This document shows, piece by piece, positions 23,872-31,221 of a DNA stretch of 34,045 nt. The position numbers and the translations under genes are program-made. Within the stretch, counting starts at the first letter, position 1. Every line of letters starts with the position of its first letter. The notes beneath the pieces are model-generated. The model did no database searches. It saw only the letters and a list, made by a program, of their open reading frames with translations, and was not told where the DNA came from. The DNA lies in the IMG/VR virus record IMGVR_UViG_3300037847_008017, positions 1 to 34,045 of that record. The stretch is one strand, 5' to 3'. Source of the stretch: a virus.

Positions 23872-24801
23872 TTATTGTTTAGAAGTTTTAATATGAACTA
23901 CATCTGGATCGACTAAACTACCAGCAAATTCATCAATTAGATCTTGATTCGACGCTCTTACAGGGTTAATATCAATACCACCTCTACGAGCGTATAAACA
24001 CATAACTAAAAGTTCAGAAGGATCAAATGCATCTTTTAAACGTTTATAAAAACATTCGCAGATCTCTTCATGAAAATGACACTCATCTCTATAAGATACA
24101 ATATACTTTTTAATGCTATGCGCATCAATAGCATACTTAGATTTAATGTATATAAATACATCACCCCAATCAGGTTGAGAAGTTACACGACAGTTACTTT
24201 TAAGCAACCCGGAATAAAAATATTGCTTTAGATCTCTTTGACGAGTTATTCCTTCTAATAAGCTCGGGTCTTCAGTATACTGATTATAAATATAATCTTT
24301 TTGATCTTCTAAATGATCTACGTTTATATATTGATCTATATCCCAAGCACCATTAGGACTATTATAAGTATTATTTACACGAGCCCCGTCTTGAAATGAT
24401 ACCTTAACTTCAGTCTCTAGTAACTTACTTAAATCTTTACTTGCAGTATTTTCAAAAGAACTAATAGCTACATCTCTATCAGCAGCTATTTTAGTCATAT
24501 TAAAGGAATTAAAATATAACTTAATACTTTTACTCTCAACAATATACTTACTACTACAAGGATACACACATTTTACAATCCCAGTTACAGGGCATCCGTT
24601 ATCTAAAAGAAACGAACACTCATATGCATTCCACGTATCTGATCCCACGAAAGGTAAATCATCATCAAATATATTCAAATATTCTCGATTATTACTACGA
24701 GGCTCTCTTACCAATAACTCAGGATCATACTGACTCTTATATTGAGACGTTTGACCTAAATGCTTACTTATCCTACTATTATCTAATGTTTTATTTGCCA
24801 T
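23872..24801 (-). CDS. queF: QueF, NADPH-dependent preQ0 (7-cyano-7-deazaguanine) reductase, 309 aa
   Basis: This is the long, two-lobed (T-fold) QueF form as in E. coli (282 aa). Key elements are VESKSIKLYFNSFNMT (residues 88-103, substrate-binding ESKS phrase), LLKSNCRVTSQPDWGDV with the catalytic Cys204 and Asp211, CHFHEE with His244 and Glu245, and ARRGGIDINPVRA (271-283). The reaction reduces the nitrile of preQ0 to preQ1, the step specific to 7-deazaguanine modification of tRNA or, in some phages, DNA. No preQ0-synthesis genes (folE, queD, queE, queC) are in the window, so preQ0 must come from the host or from elsewhere in the genome. The start overlaps the upstream kinase gene by 11 bases. 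Confidence 0.95.
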   Translation of the reverse strand: MANKTLDNSRISKHLGQTSQYKSQYDPELLVREPRSNNREYLNIFDDDLPFVGSDTWNAYECSFLLDNGCPVTGIVKCVYPCSSKYIVESKSIKLYFNSFNMTKIAADRDVAISSFENTASKDLSKLLETEVKVSFQDGARVNNTYNSPNGAWDIDQYINVDHLEDQKDYIYNQYTEDPSLLEGITRQRDLKQYFYSGLLKSNCRVTSQPDWGDVFIYIKSKYAIDAHSIKKYIVSYRDECHFHEEICECFYKRLKDAFDPSELLVMCLYARRGGIDINPVRASNQDLIDEFAGSLVDPDVVHIKTSKQ

Positions 24802-25345
24802 AATTAATTTTATCTAAAGTTTTATATATTGTTACCATACGTTCTTCAACAGTACCTTTTAATCGTACTACTTTTAAATTATAATGATCTATTGCTTCCT
24901 CAAATAGTTTAACAATAGTATCTCTAAACTCATTACTACTACTTCTTTCACCGTCATCAACTAAATCAATATCAGGTTCAGTATAAAAAATAATATCATA
25001 TTTATCTTTTAAACTCTCAAATAAATTAGTTGCATAATCCATTACCCATTCATTAACTTTACCAGTATGATATTGATAAGTCGTATAAACTAAAGCATCT
25101 AATGCACATCTATCTAATACCACCTTACTATTTTTATGACTTAGATAATTTTCTAAATGACTATTAATACAAAATAATTGAGTATATTCATCACCATTTT
25201 CATTTATAGTTAAGTTATATTTTTTCTTTAACTTTCTAGTTATTTCAGGTACGAAGCTATAGCAATTAAACCTACCATCATACGTACATTTATCTAGTAA
25301 AGTAGATTTACCAGTACTTTGAGCTCCTGTAAAAGTAATTATCAT
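24791..25345 (-). CDS. P-loop kinase/ATPase of the NadR (AAA_28) type, 184 aa
   Basis: The Walker A motif is FTGAQSTGKST (residues 5-15). VVLDRCALDALVYTTY at about 75-90 matches the DR-containing motif of NadR-type and nucleoside kinases, YDIIFYTEPDIDLVDDGERS (about 115-134) matches their acidic/lid region, and VVRLKGTVEERMVTIYK is the usual C-terminal strand and helix. NadR-like domains phosphorylate ribosylnicotinamide or related nucleosides; the substrate here is unknown. It is cytosolic. It overlaps the DpdA-like gene by four bases (ATGA) and queF by 11 bases, so translation of all three is coupled. A role with a 7-deazaguanine nucleoside or nucleotide is possible but not shown. Confidence 0.8.
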   Translation of the reverse strand: MIITFTGAQSTGKSTLLDKCTYDGRFNCYSFVPEITRKLKKKYNLTINENGDEYTQLFCINSHLENYLSHKNSKVVLDRCALDALVYTTYQYHTGKVNEWVMDYATNLFESLKDKYDIIFYTEPDIDLVDDGERSSSNEFRDTIVKLFEEAIDHYNLKVVRLKGTVEERMVTIYKTLDKINYGK

Positions 25346-26124
25346 GTAACTATATTTTTAAATTTTCCTACGTTATACATTATATCTTCTACTTGACTTG
25401 CATTAACTTTTGTATCAATTAAATCTGCTAATTTTATAGAAGGTTTATCATTCAATCCTAAATCACTATTATATCTTAGTTCCTTAATACCTGCAACTAT
25501 AGGATTAGATGTATCAACAGATCTTATAGAGTTATCTCCTACATAAGCTTTAAACTCTCTTGCTAATGAACAACCTAACAAATGATGAGGTTTATGACAA
25601 TTCCATACACCGTCATCTTTTAGATGCTTTATAAATCTTTGCCTACCATTACACCATCTTTCAAGTTTAGTTTTACCAAACCCAGTAGTAACATAATAAC
25701 TATAATCAAAACTAATAGCAATATAATCAGCATTTTGCTCCATAAAGCGATAACAATCAACTAACTCATCATACGTTTTACCTTGAACTACACCTATTTT
25801 ACTACCAGGTAAATCAGTATATTCTGAACAAAACTCAATATAATGTTTAATAGTTTCATAACCATTTTCTAATACATCAGGTACTATATAATAAGTAGGT
25901 TTTAATTCTTTAACATACTTAGCAAATTTCTTATGATCAAATGCTTCACCTAACTCAAATATACTATTATCTAATAATACATCTCTATCCATTAATAATG
26001 ATTCTTTAAAGAAATCATAATACTTTGGATGAGACTCAAAGAGATGGACTAAAGCATAATCATAATCATTATAATCTCTCGATTTCTCGAGCATACTTAT
26101 AGGGCTTTCATGAGATACTAACAT
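25342..26124 (-). CDS. dpdA: TGT/DpdA-like 7-deazaguanine transglycosylase, 260 aa
   Basis: The conserved order of tRNA-guanine transglycosylase TIM barrels is present in short form: DVLLDNSIFELGEAF (residues 48-62; D52 at the place of the DSGGFQ Asp), IVPDVLE (80-86), KIGVVQGKTYDELVDCY (109-125; the GIVQGG element), HHLLGCS (180-186; the LMGVG element) and IRSVDTSNPIVAG (200-212; D204 at the place of the nucleophilic Asp). The zinc motif C-x-C-x2-C of cellular TGT is not seen, and the protein is about 120 residues shorter. Phage DpdA proteins exchange guanine in DNA for preQ0-type bases; partner QueF in the same operon points to preQ1. A tRNA target cannot be excluded. It is the first gene of the operon and has a host-type promoter. 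Confidence 0.78.
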   Translation of the reverse strand: MLVSHESPISMLEKSRDYNDYDYALVHLFESHPKYYDFFKESLLMDRDVLLDNSIFELGEAFDHKKFAKYVKELKPTYYIVPDVLENGYETIKHYIEFCSEYTDLPGSKIGVVQGKTYDELVDCYRFMEQNADYIAISFDYSYYVTTGFGKTKLERWCNGRQRFIKHLKDDGVWNCHKPHHLLGCSLAREFKAYVGDNSIRSVDTSNPIVAGIKELRYNSDLGLNDKPSIKLADLIDTKVNASQVEDIMYNVGKFKNIVT

Positions 26125-26140
26125 ACTATAATTATAGTAT
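26123..26140. repeat. Perfect 18-base palindrome over the -10 box and start codon of the DpdA-like gene
   Basis: ATACTATAATTATAGTAT is its own reverse complement. It contains the minus-strand -10 box and reaches into the ATG, so it could be an operator. Confidence 0.6.
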
Positions 26141-26158
26141 ATAAAACATAATTATCAA
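26131..26158 (-). promoter_or_regulatory. Host-type (sigma70) promoter of the DpdA-like operon
   Basis: On the minus strand: TTGATA (26153-26158), 16-base spacer, TATAAT (26131-26136), then six bases to the ATG at 26124. The predicted transcription start is at the ATG. It is divergent from a late box at 26158-26165. Confidence 0.8.
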
Positions 26159-26165
26159 GTAAATA
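26158..26165 (+). promoter_or_regulatory. Late promoter box of the 459-aa gene
   Basis: AGTAAATA, seven-base spacer, ATG at 26173. It shares a base with the -35 box of the divergent operon. Confidence 0.5.
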
Positions 26166-26172
26166 TTAATAT

Positions 26173-27552
26173 ATGCCTAACAATTTAAAAAGTATAAATG
26201 ATCAGATATCAAGTATTAGACAAACGTCTATAGGTAACCCTGTTAGAACATTTGGTAATGCTATGCAACTAAAAGTTAAGCAAGCATTAGCACCTATAAA
26301 TCAAGCTGCTATCGCCGCAGCTAAGATTAGAATGCAAATACAGGAAAGATTGATTCAAGGTATAGAAACTGCTAAAAAATTAGTAGAAACCGGTATGATG
26401 GTATTTCAATTAGTTACAAATCCAGTTGGTTTTTCTACTAAAGAAGTAATTAAAAAAGTAAAAAAGAAAATTAAAGAAAAAATAGCAGAAGCAGTTAATG
26501 GTGTAGTGCAACAACTTAAAGATGCAGTTAGTACGTTAATTGGTACTATAAGCGATACAATTACAGAAGCAGTAGATACTATAGCAAATTCTGCTGAAAT
26601 TTTTAATGAAGCAATAGTTGGTATAGGTAAAGATGTAGCAGAAACTATCAAAAATGTTAGAGAAGTTGTTAATTATAAAAATATTGAAGAAGCAGAAGTT
26701 GGGTTGATATCAGGCTCAGCATCCCAATCATTAAAAGATAATCTTCAAAATTTTTCAAATAGGGTGATAAGAGATATTAATGTTGATCCTGATTTTAAAG
26801 ATTCAGTAATGACTGAATTGGGTACTACATTTACAAATGAAATTGCATCTGAAACATCTACTTTTGTATCTCCAGTTATGACTCAAAAAGCTGAATTAGA
26901 TAGTATAAAAACTATTGATAAAAAACCATTTAATAGACCGAATTTGAGCTTTTTTAATAATGAAAAAGAAGTACAAGCCAGGCCAGTTTATGACCCAGAA
27001 ATACAAAATTATGTAAAAAATAAAATTGATGTATCTTATAGTGAGTTTGAAAATTTTAGAGGTAGATTTAGAAAATTTAAACTGTTAAAGGATAAAGAGT
27101 TATTATCTTTATCTCAAATTACAGATGAAAATTATGAAGTTGTAAGTTTAGATCCATTAGATGAGACAGAGTTCTACGATTTTATGGCAGGGGGAGGTTT
27201 ACCTGATAGATTTTCAAATTTAGATAACGTATTAGATATAAATTACAATGACGTGTTCGGAAGCAGAGATCAATATGCAATACTTTTATGTTTAATAAAA
27301 AATAATTTTTCTATTCAAGATGATCGTTTTCCGGAAATTTCAGGAAATAGAAGAACTTATATTGAAATTCTAAAAAATGCAGGTATCATAATTAATAGTT
27401 CAGATGTTACAGTTTTAGAGCCTGGTTCGGAAGAAAATTTAGGAGTTAGCAATACGTGGAGTTTTATAACAGTAGATGGTAACAAATATAATGTAAGATA
27501 CAATAGTCCTAAATTAGAAGATTATCAAGTTAGCTCTAATGGAATAGTATAA
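26173..27552 (+). CDS. Putative virion or baseplate-associated protein, 459 aa
   Basis: No family is recognised. Residues 1-175 are Ala/Ile/Val/Lys-rich and helical (LKVKQALAPINQAAIAAAKI, VIKKVKKKIKEKIAEAVNGV, TLIGTISDTITEAVDTIANS), with amphipathic character that could insert in or lie on a membrane or form a helical bundle. Residues about 200-459 are a mixed alpha/beta region with Asn/Asp-rich loops. It lies 18 bases upstream of the gp5-like hub gene and has a late box, so a baseplate hub accessory, tape-like or ejected internal protein are all possible. No peptidase or lysozyme motif was found. Confidence 0.6.
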   Translation: MPNNLKSINDQISSIRQTSIGNPVRTFGNAMQLKVKQALAPINQAAIAAAKIRMQIQERLIQGIETAKKLVETGMMVFQLVTNPVGFSTKEVIKKVKKKIKEKIAEAVNGVVQQLKDAVSTLIGTISDTITEAVDTIANSAEIFNEAIVGIGKDVAETIKNVREVVNYKNIEEAEVGLISGSASQSLKDNLQNFSNRVIRDINVDPDFKDSVMTELGTTFTNEIASETSTFVSPVMTQKAELDSIKTIDKKPFNRPNLSFFNNEKEVQARPVYDPEIQNYVKNKIDVSYSEFENFRGRFRKFKLLKDKELLSLSQITDENYEVVSLDPLDETEFYDFMAGGGLPDRFSNLDNVLDINYNDVFGSRDQYAILLCLIKNNFSIQDDRFPEISGNRRTYIEILKNAGIIINSSDVTVLEPGSEENLGVSNTWSFITVDGNKYNVRYNSPKLEDYQVSSNGIV

Positions 27553-27559
27553 TTTTTAA

Positions 27560-27567
27560 AGTAAATA
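27560..27567 (+). promoter_or_regulatory. Late promoter box of gene 5
   Basis: AGTAAATA lies three bases before ATG 27571 and six before the in-frame ATG 27574. The usual spacing favours 27574 as the real start. Confidence 0.5.
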
Positions 27568-27570
27568 CAT

Positions 27571-29934
27571 ATGATGGATAAATTTAATAATATATATCTT
27601 GGTATAGTGGTACAAAATAATGACCCTAAAAAAAGAGGTAGGGTTAAAGTATATGTACCGAGTGTATCACCTGCCGTATATAGTGAATGGATTGGAGATA
27701 ATACAAATAAATCTTTCAAGTTTATCAATAATGATCTAAATCCGATAATGAAAGAATTGAAAAAAACTTTACCTTGGGCTGAAATAGCTGCTCCATTAAC
27801 AAGTGAAGACGCATCAGGAAGATATAATAGTTATGCAAGTAAATCTTCTGTTTCAGATGCTAATAAGTATGAAAACTTTTTAAAGGAAAACACTGCTTCA
27901 AGTGGAGAAATTTATGATCAAAGTTCTTTTAGATTGAAAGATGCTTTTGATAAAAACGAAAATAATATTAATAATGTAAATCCTTATTCATATATGTATA
28001 AACCAAATACATATTCTAATAAAGCTAAAGGGTCATTTGGTATACCTTCAGTAGGGGCTCACGTTTATGTATTTTTTAGAGAAGGAGACTACAACTTTCC
28101 AGTTGTAATGGCTGCAGCATACGGTATAAATGACTGGCAGGGTATATATGATAATGATGTAGATTATCCGGGTAAGTTTGAAAATTTTGATGCCTCGCTA
28201 TCCGAACTAGATGAAAATGTAAAAACGTATAGAAACAAATATGTTTTAAATCAAAAAGGAGGAGCTATAGAAATTAATAATACTGATTTCAATGAAAAGG
28301 TCAGAATAACTCAATATTCAGGGTCATTTAAAGAAATGAATAATCATACTAGTATTGAATTAGCTTCGAAGAATGATCAAAAATTAGTATTAGCTGATAG
28401 TTACCATACTACAAAAGGGTTTAGAAATGAATACACAGGTAAGAATTTAGATGAAATAATAGTTAGAGATAAGTATAAAAAAATTGGTAATTTAAATAAA
28501 GAAATTTATGAGCAATGGAGAGATACTTTTGCACCTATACAAGATACTAAACAACTTTTTCCAAAAAGAAGAACATTTTCTTATAATGTAACTGATAATA
28601 GTGGTAATGTAATAATTAAACGAAATAGTATTAAGCAACAAAAAGTTGGTAAAGATCCAGAATATCCTGTATTTAGTGATCAAGTTTTTGCTTTAAACAA
28701 TAAAAATACTTTTGAAGATTCAGGATTTTCAAGCATAGCATCTTCTATTAATATAGGTTCAATAGTTAGTGGATTTTTAAATCCTATTTTTGAAAACGTA
28801 AATGATTTAGTAGCTAAATTTGCATCACCTGCTCAGGGTCAACAACAAACAAATGCAACTGATAGCAGAAATTATACTAAAGAGACCGGATTACCTATAC
28901 CAGTAACATCATCTGGCGGTACCTATGATGAAGATCCTAATGTTAATAATCTTAAAGATCAAATAATTCAAAAATTAGAAGAGTTAATGGATCTGGAAAA
29001 AGAAATGGGTGTAGGTGGAAATGAATTTGTAGAAATAGCTAAGAACAAAATTGAAACTATTGGCATGGTAATGAACGACTATGGTAGTATAAGAGTTGAT
29101 CCGGTAGGTAAGTTAGTTACTTCTGAAATGATTGTTGGTACTAACGGGGTTTATAAAAATAGAGAACCAGCAGCATTAATTGAATATGTGGATGTTCAAG
29201 ATATGCCAGGTGGTACTTATAATTTAAATGTTGCTAACAAATACAATCTAATGGTTGGTGCAGGTGGGTTACAATTAAAATCATCAGGACCAACTAATGT
29301 ATCAGGTTCAGTTACAAATATAGCTGGTGATCAAGTAAATATTGGATCTGAATATGGCGTTAATATTGATGGTGATTATGTTAATATTTCTGCTAATATT
29401 TTAAAACTTAGAAATAAAAGAAAAAGACAAATATTTGTTGAAGGTAGTTTAGGAGTTCAAAATAATATAATTGTTGGTGGAGGGTTACATGTTGAAGGAG
29501 AGATGTCAGTTCAACATATTACTGCTCCTGCAGAGTTTACTACAGGTGGTACATCAAAAGCCAGTGGTCAACCAACAAAAGGTCTTGTTAGTTCATGCGT
29601 TATAGGTTTTATACCTAGAGGTGCTACGGTAAATGTATCAGGGGTAACATTAGGTTCTGGTTTTATTAAATTTGATGAAGCTATGCCAGTAGTAACAAAT
29701 TCAATTGATCTAATAGCGTTTAATAGAGGAAAGGTTCAACCTTTCCCAGATCCTAATTCTATTGAAGTTTACCCTCATTCACATACCACAGCAGGTATTC
29801 CAATGACATTAGTTGATAGTAATAAAAGTTTAAGAAATTCAACAATTAAATCAAAAATGAGTCATGGTTGTAATGTACCAGCATCATCACAATTTAACAC
29901 AGATAAATCTCAAGCTATAAACGTATCTATTTAG
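27571..29934 (+). CDS. gp5: Baseplate hub / spike protein, gp5-like, 787 aa
   Basis: The N-terminal OB-fold is clear in two parts: LGIVVQNNDPKKRGRVKVYV (residues 10-29) and, after an insertion, FGIPSVGAHVYVFFREGDYN (156-175) with FPVVMAAAYG. These are the gp5/VgrG-type phrases that bind the gp27-like hub. The lysozyme domain of T4 gp5 is not recognisable; residues 230-480 are a variable insertion. Residues about 545-680 are a regular beta-helix (NLMVGAGGLQLKSSGPTNVS, VNIGSEYGVNIDGDYVNISA), expected to trimerise into the membrane-piercing needle. The C-terminus ends with a His-containing segment (VYPHSHTTAGIP). It overlaps the convergent SemiSWEET gene by eight bases. An in-frame second Met at 27574 may be the true start. 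Confidence 0.88.
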   Translation: MMDKFNNIYLGIVVQNNDPKKRGRVKVYVPSVSPAVYSEWIGDNTNKSFKFINNDLNPIMKELKKTLPWAEIAAPLTSEDASGRYNSYASKSSVSDANKYENFLKENTASSGEIYDQSSFRLKDAFDKNENNINNVNPYSYMYKPNTYSNKAKGSFGIPSVGAHVYVFFREGDYNFPVVMAAAYGINDWQGIYDNDVDYPGKFENFDASLSELDENVKTYRNKYVLNQKGGAIEINNTDFNEKVRITQYSGSFKEMNNHTSIELASKNDQKLVLADSYHTTKGFRNEYTGKNLDEIIVRDKYKKIGNLNKEIYEQWRDTFAPIQDTKQLFPKRRTFSYNVTDNSGNVIIKRNSIKQQKVGKDPEYPVFSDQVFALNNKNTFEDSGFSSIASSINIGSIVSGFLNPIFENVNDLVAKFASPAQGQQQTNATDSRNYTKETGLPIPVTSSGGTYDEDPNVNNLKDQIIQKLEELMDLEKEMGVGGNEFVEIAKNKIETIGMVMNDYGSIRVDPVGKLVTSEMIVGTNGVYKNREPAALIEYVDVQDMPGGTYNLNVANKYNLMVGAGGLQLKSSGPTNVSGSVTNIAGDQVNIGSEYGVNIDGDYVNISANILKLRNKRKRQIFVEGSLGVQNNIIVGGGLHVEGEMSVQHITAPAEFTTGGTSKASGQPTKGLVSSCVIGFIPRGATVNVSGVTLGSGFIKFDEAMPVVTNSIDLIAFNRGKVQPFPDPNSIEVYPHSHTTAGIPMTLVDSNKSLRNSTIKSKMSHGCNVPASSQFNTDKSQAINVSI

Positions 29935-30184
29935 ATTTATATAGATAATACAGGAGAATCATAGTTAAGCTACATATACCGCCAAATGTATAGTTAATTA
30001 TTAAAACTAAAGGAGCGTTAAGCTCCGTAATGCTATACACTAATGCGCTGCCATAGCCAACTATAGATAATGTAAATAAACTTATACTAATATCATCTAC
30101 TTTTTTAGTTTTAAATGTTTTAACTATTTGAGGAATATAGCATATTGAAAATGCTATAGTATATATCCACCCGAAAATTGTCAT
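29927..30184 (-). CDS. SemiSWEET-like PQ-loop sugar transporter, 85 aa
   Basis: Three transmembrane helices are evident (about 3-22, 34-53, 57-80). The PQ-loop signature is AFSICYIPQIVKTFKTKKVD (residues 11-30, with P18-Q19), followed by DISISLFTLSIVGYG, and the third helix carries the conserved Asn (N64 in LIINYTFGG). Bacterial SemiSWEETs are 85-95 residues and dimerise to make a passive sugar channel in the inner membrane, so the length fits a complete protein. A phage copy could alter sugar flux in the infected cell. A related PQ-loop protein with another substrate is the main alternative. Its leader is unusual: a late box at 30250-30257 and a G-rich stretch lie upstream. Confidence 0.82.
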   Translation of the reverse strand: MTIFGWIYTIAFSICYIPQIVKTFKTKKVDDISISLFTLSIVGYGSALVYSITELNAPLVLIINYTFGGICSLTMILLYYLYKSK

Positions 30185-30249
30185 GATATTTGTAAAATGT
30201 TCCCACCAACCAACCCCAGTTTACAATTGCGTACTCCCCTACCAGTAAC
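30185..30249 (-). promoter_or_regulatory. GC-richer leader with possible G-quadruplex before the SemiSWEET gene
   Basis: The minus strand carries GGGGTTGGTTGGTGGG (30202-30217), which fits a two-tier G-quadruplex, and a further GGGG about 20 bases upstream. Such G-tracts stand out in this AT-rich genome. The leader would be about 60 bases long if transcription starts after the box at 30250-30257. Confidence 0.4.
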
Positions 30250-30257
30250 TATTTATA
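30250..30257 (-). promoter_or_regulatory. Late promoter box upstream of the SemiSWEET gene
   Basis: Perfect TATAAATA on the minus strand, just after the hsp20 stop codon and 65 bases before the ATG at 30184. It is the only late box here with a long leader. Confidence 0.6.
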
Positions 30258-30259
30258 TA

Positions 30260-30676
30260 TTAAACAGTATATTTTTTAATATACTCTTCTTTTTTTCTTC
30301 TAGGTACTGATACTTCGAGTACACCATATTCATACGTAAACTTAATTTTATTAAGATCGTATTCTCTACCAATAGAAAAACTTCTATTCATAGTCTGGGT
30401 CTCTTCACCGTCATTAGTTTTGACGGTACGCTTACCTTTGATGTACACTTCACGTTGATCAGAATCAACATCAAGATCAAGGTCTTGTTTTTTACAGCCC
30501 GGAATATCAATTTGAATATTCAGGCCATCTTTTGTTGAAGCGAATCTTACGATATCGCCAGTTTTGTATACTTCTTCCAAGTTATGGAAGACCGGTGTTA
30601 GATTGAGCATACCGTTTAAGCTATCCTCAATGATTTTTAATGGGTTGTCTCCTCTGTATGTAGTTAGTCTAGTCAT
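30260..30676 (-). CDS. hsp20: Small heat-shock protein Hsp20, 138 aa
   Basis: The alpha-crystallin domain spans about residues 40-128: DGLNIQIDIPGCKKQDLDLD, then VYIKGKRTVK, a RSFSIGREYDLNKIKFTYEY strand pair, and the signature YGVLEVSVPRR (G118-V119-L120). The N-terminal arm is short and the C-terminal tail (KKEEYIKKYTV) lacks a clear I-x-I motif. Hsp20 proteins are ATP-independent chaperones that form oligomers; a gene of this family is nearly universal in T4-like cyanophages and occurs in some other marine myoviruses, where it is thought to help assembly or protect proteins during infection. It has its own perfect late promoter. Confidence 0.95.
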   Translation of the reverse strand: MTRLTTYRGDNPLKIIEDSLNGMLNLTPVFHNLEEVYKTGDIVRFASTKDGLNIQIDIPGCKKQDLDLDVDSDQREVYIKGKRTVKTNDGEETQTMNRSFSIGREYDLNKIKFTYEYGVLEVSVPRRKKEEYIKKYTV

Positions 30677-30683
30677 AGAAAAA

Positions 30684-30691
30684 TATTTATA
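30684..30691 (-). promoter_or_regulatory. Late promoter box of hsp20
   Basis: Perfect TATAAATA on the minus strand, seven bases before the ATG at 30676. It starts two bases after the stop codon of the upstream 58-aa gene. Confidence 0.75.
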
Positions 30692-30692
30692 A

Positions 30693-30869
30693 CTACCATT
30701 TTATTTTACAAGTATACCCGCCGTGGTAGTTATTATTATACATACGATTTAAGTTTCTTCGTCTTGTACGTTCTTGTTCTTCTTCTCTACGGAATATATC
30801 AGTATATGCACCGTTTTGAATATTTCGTGTTCTATTGCTAACTACTTGTTGTTTTCCTGCTCTACTCAT
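30693..30869 (-). CDS. Small basic, Arg-rich protein, 58 aa
   Basis: The ORF reads MSRAGKQQVVSNRTRNIQNG, AYTDIFRREEEQERTRRRNL, NRMYNNNYHGGYTCKIKW. It is strongly basic and Asn-rich with a helical RREEEQERTRRR segment, suggesting nucleic-acid or host-protein binding, but no family is recognised. It has a host-type promoter immediately upstream with TATAAT six bases before the ATG, so early expression is likely, while hsp20 just downstream has a late box. This combination resembles small early takeover proteins of T4-like phages, which is an inference only. Confidence 0.6.
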   Translation of the reverse strand: MSRAGKQQVVSNRTRNIQNGAYTDIFRREEEQERTRRRNLNRMYNNNYHGGYTCKIKW

Positions 30870-30875
30870 ATAACA

Positions 30876-30902
30876 ATTATATCACAGTTCCTTGAAAGAC
30901 AA
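30876..30902 (-). promoter_or_regulatory. Host-type promoter with extended -10, before the Arg-rich gene
   Basis: On the minus strand: TTGTCT (30897-30902), 15-base spacer ending in TGA, TATAAT (30876-30881), then six bases to ATG. The TGA immediately before the -10 matches an extended -10 promoter. Confidence 0.65.
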
Positions 30903-30911
30903 GTTATTATA

Positions 30912-30946
30912 TTAAAAAGCCAGCCTCAAATATTTGAGACTGGCTT
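30912..30946 (-). terminator. Terminator, mainly minus strand
   Basis: AAGCCAG plus CTCAAA pairs with TTTGAG plus CTGGCTT across one mismatch, with a two-base loop. The minus strand ends in a run of five T after the stem. The plus strand also has GAATTTT after the stem, so weak bidirectional activity is possible. Confidence 0.85.
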
Positions 30947-30961
30947 GAATTTTCTAATTAA

Positions 30962-31213
30962 TTAAGCAGCTTTCTTCCGGCTTTTTCGCCAGTCTTTAGC
31001 ATGATTTTTTTTCCATGATTTTTGAGCATTTTCTATGCCAATATCATAACCGGCTTTTTCAGATTCAAGCCACTTATGCTTTAATATTTCGATACGCTCT
31101 AAAGCGATATCAGCTATTTTTTTAGCTTTAACATAAGGATCATTTGCTAGTAAAATAGTAGCAAATAAACCTCCAAGTGAAAGCCAAACGATTGTGTATA
31201 GTATAATTTCCAT
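30962..31213 (-). CDS. Small membrane-anchored protein, 83 aa
   Basis: The N-terminal hydrophobic helix (MEIILYTIVWLSLGGLFATI, residues 1-22) is followed by a charged helical region (DPYVKAKKIADIALERIEIL) and a basic tail (KSWKKNHAKDWRKSRKKAA). Without a cleavage site the first segment should act as an anchor, leaving a basic domain on one side of the inner membrane; the positive-inside rule puts the C-terminus in the cytoplasm. Function is unknown. It is a single late transcription unit with its own terminator. Confidence 0.65.
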   Translation of the reverse strand: MEIILYTIVWLSLGGLFATILLANDPYVKAKKIADIALERIEILKHKWLESEKAGYDIGIENAQKSWKKNHAKDWRKSRKKAA

Positions 31214-31221
31214 AACAAAAT

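Noticed and set aside
27571-29934. Lysozyme domain in the gp5 homologue
   Set aside because: No E-x8-D/C-x5-T-type T4 lysozyme phrases were seen in the insertion; it looks like a hub without the enzyme domain.
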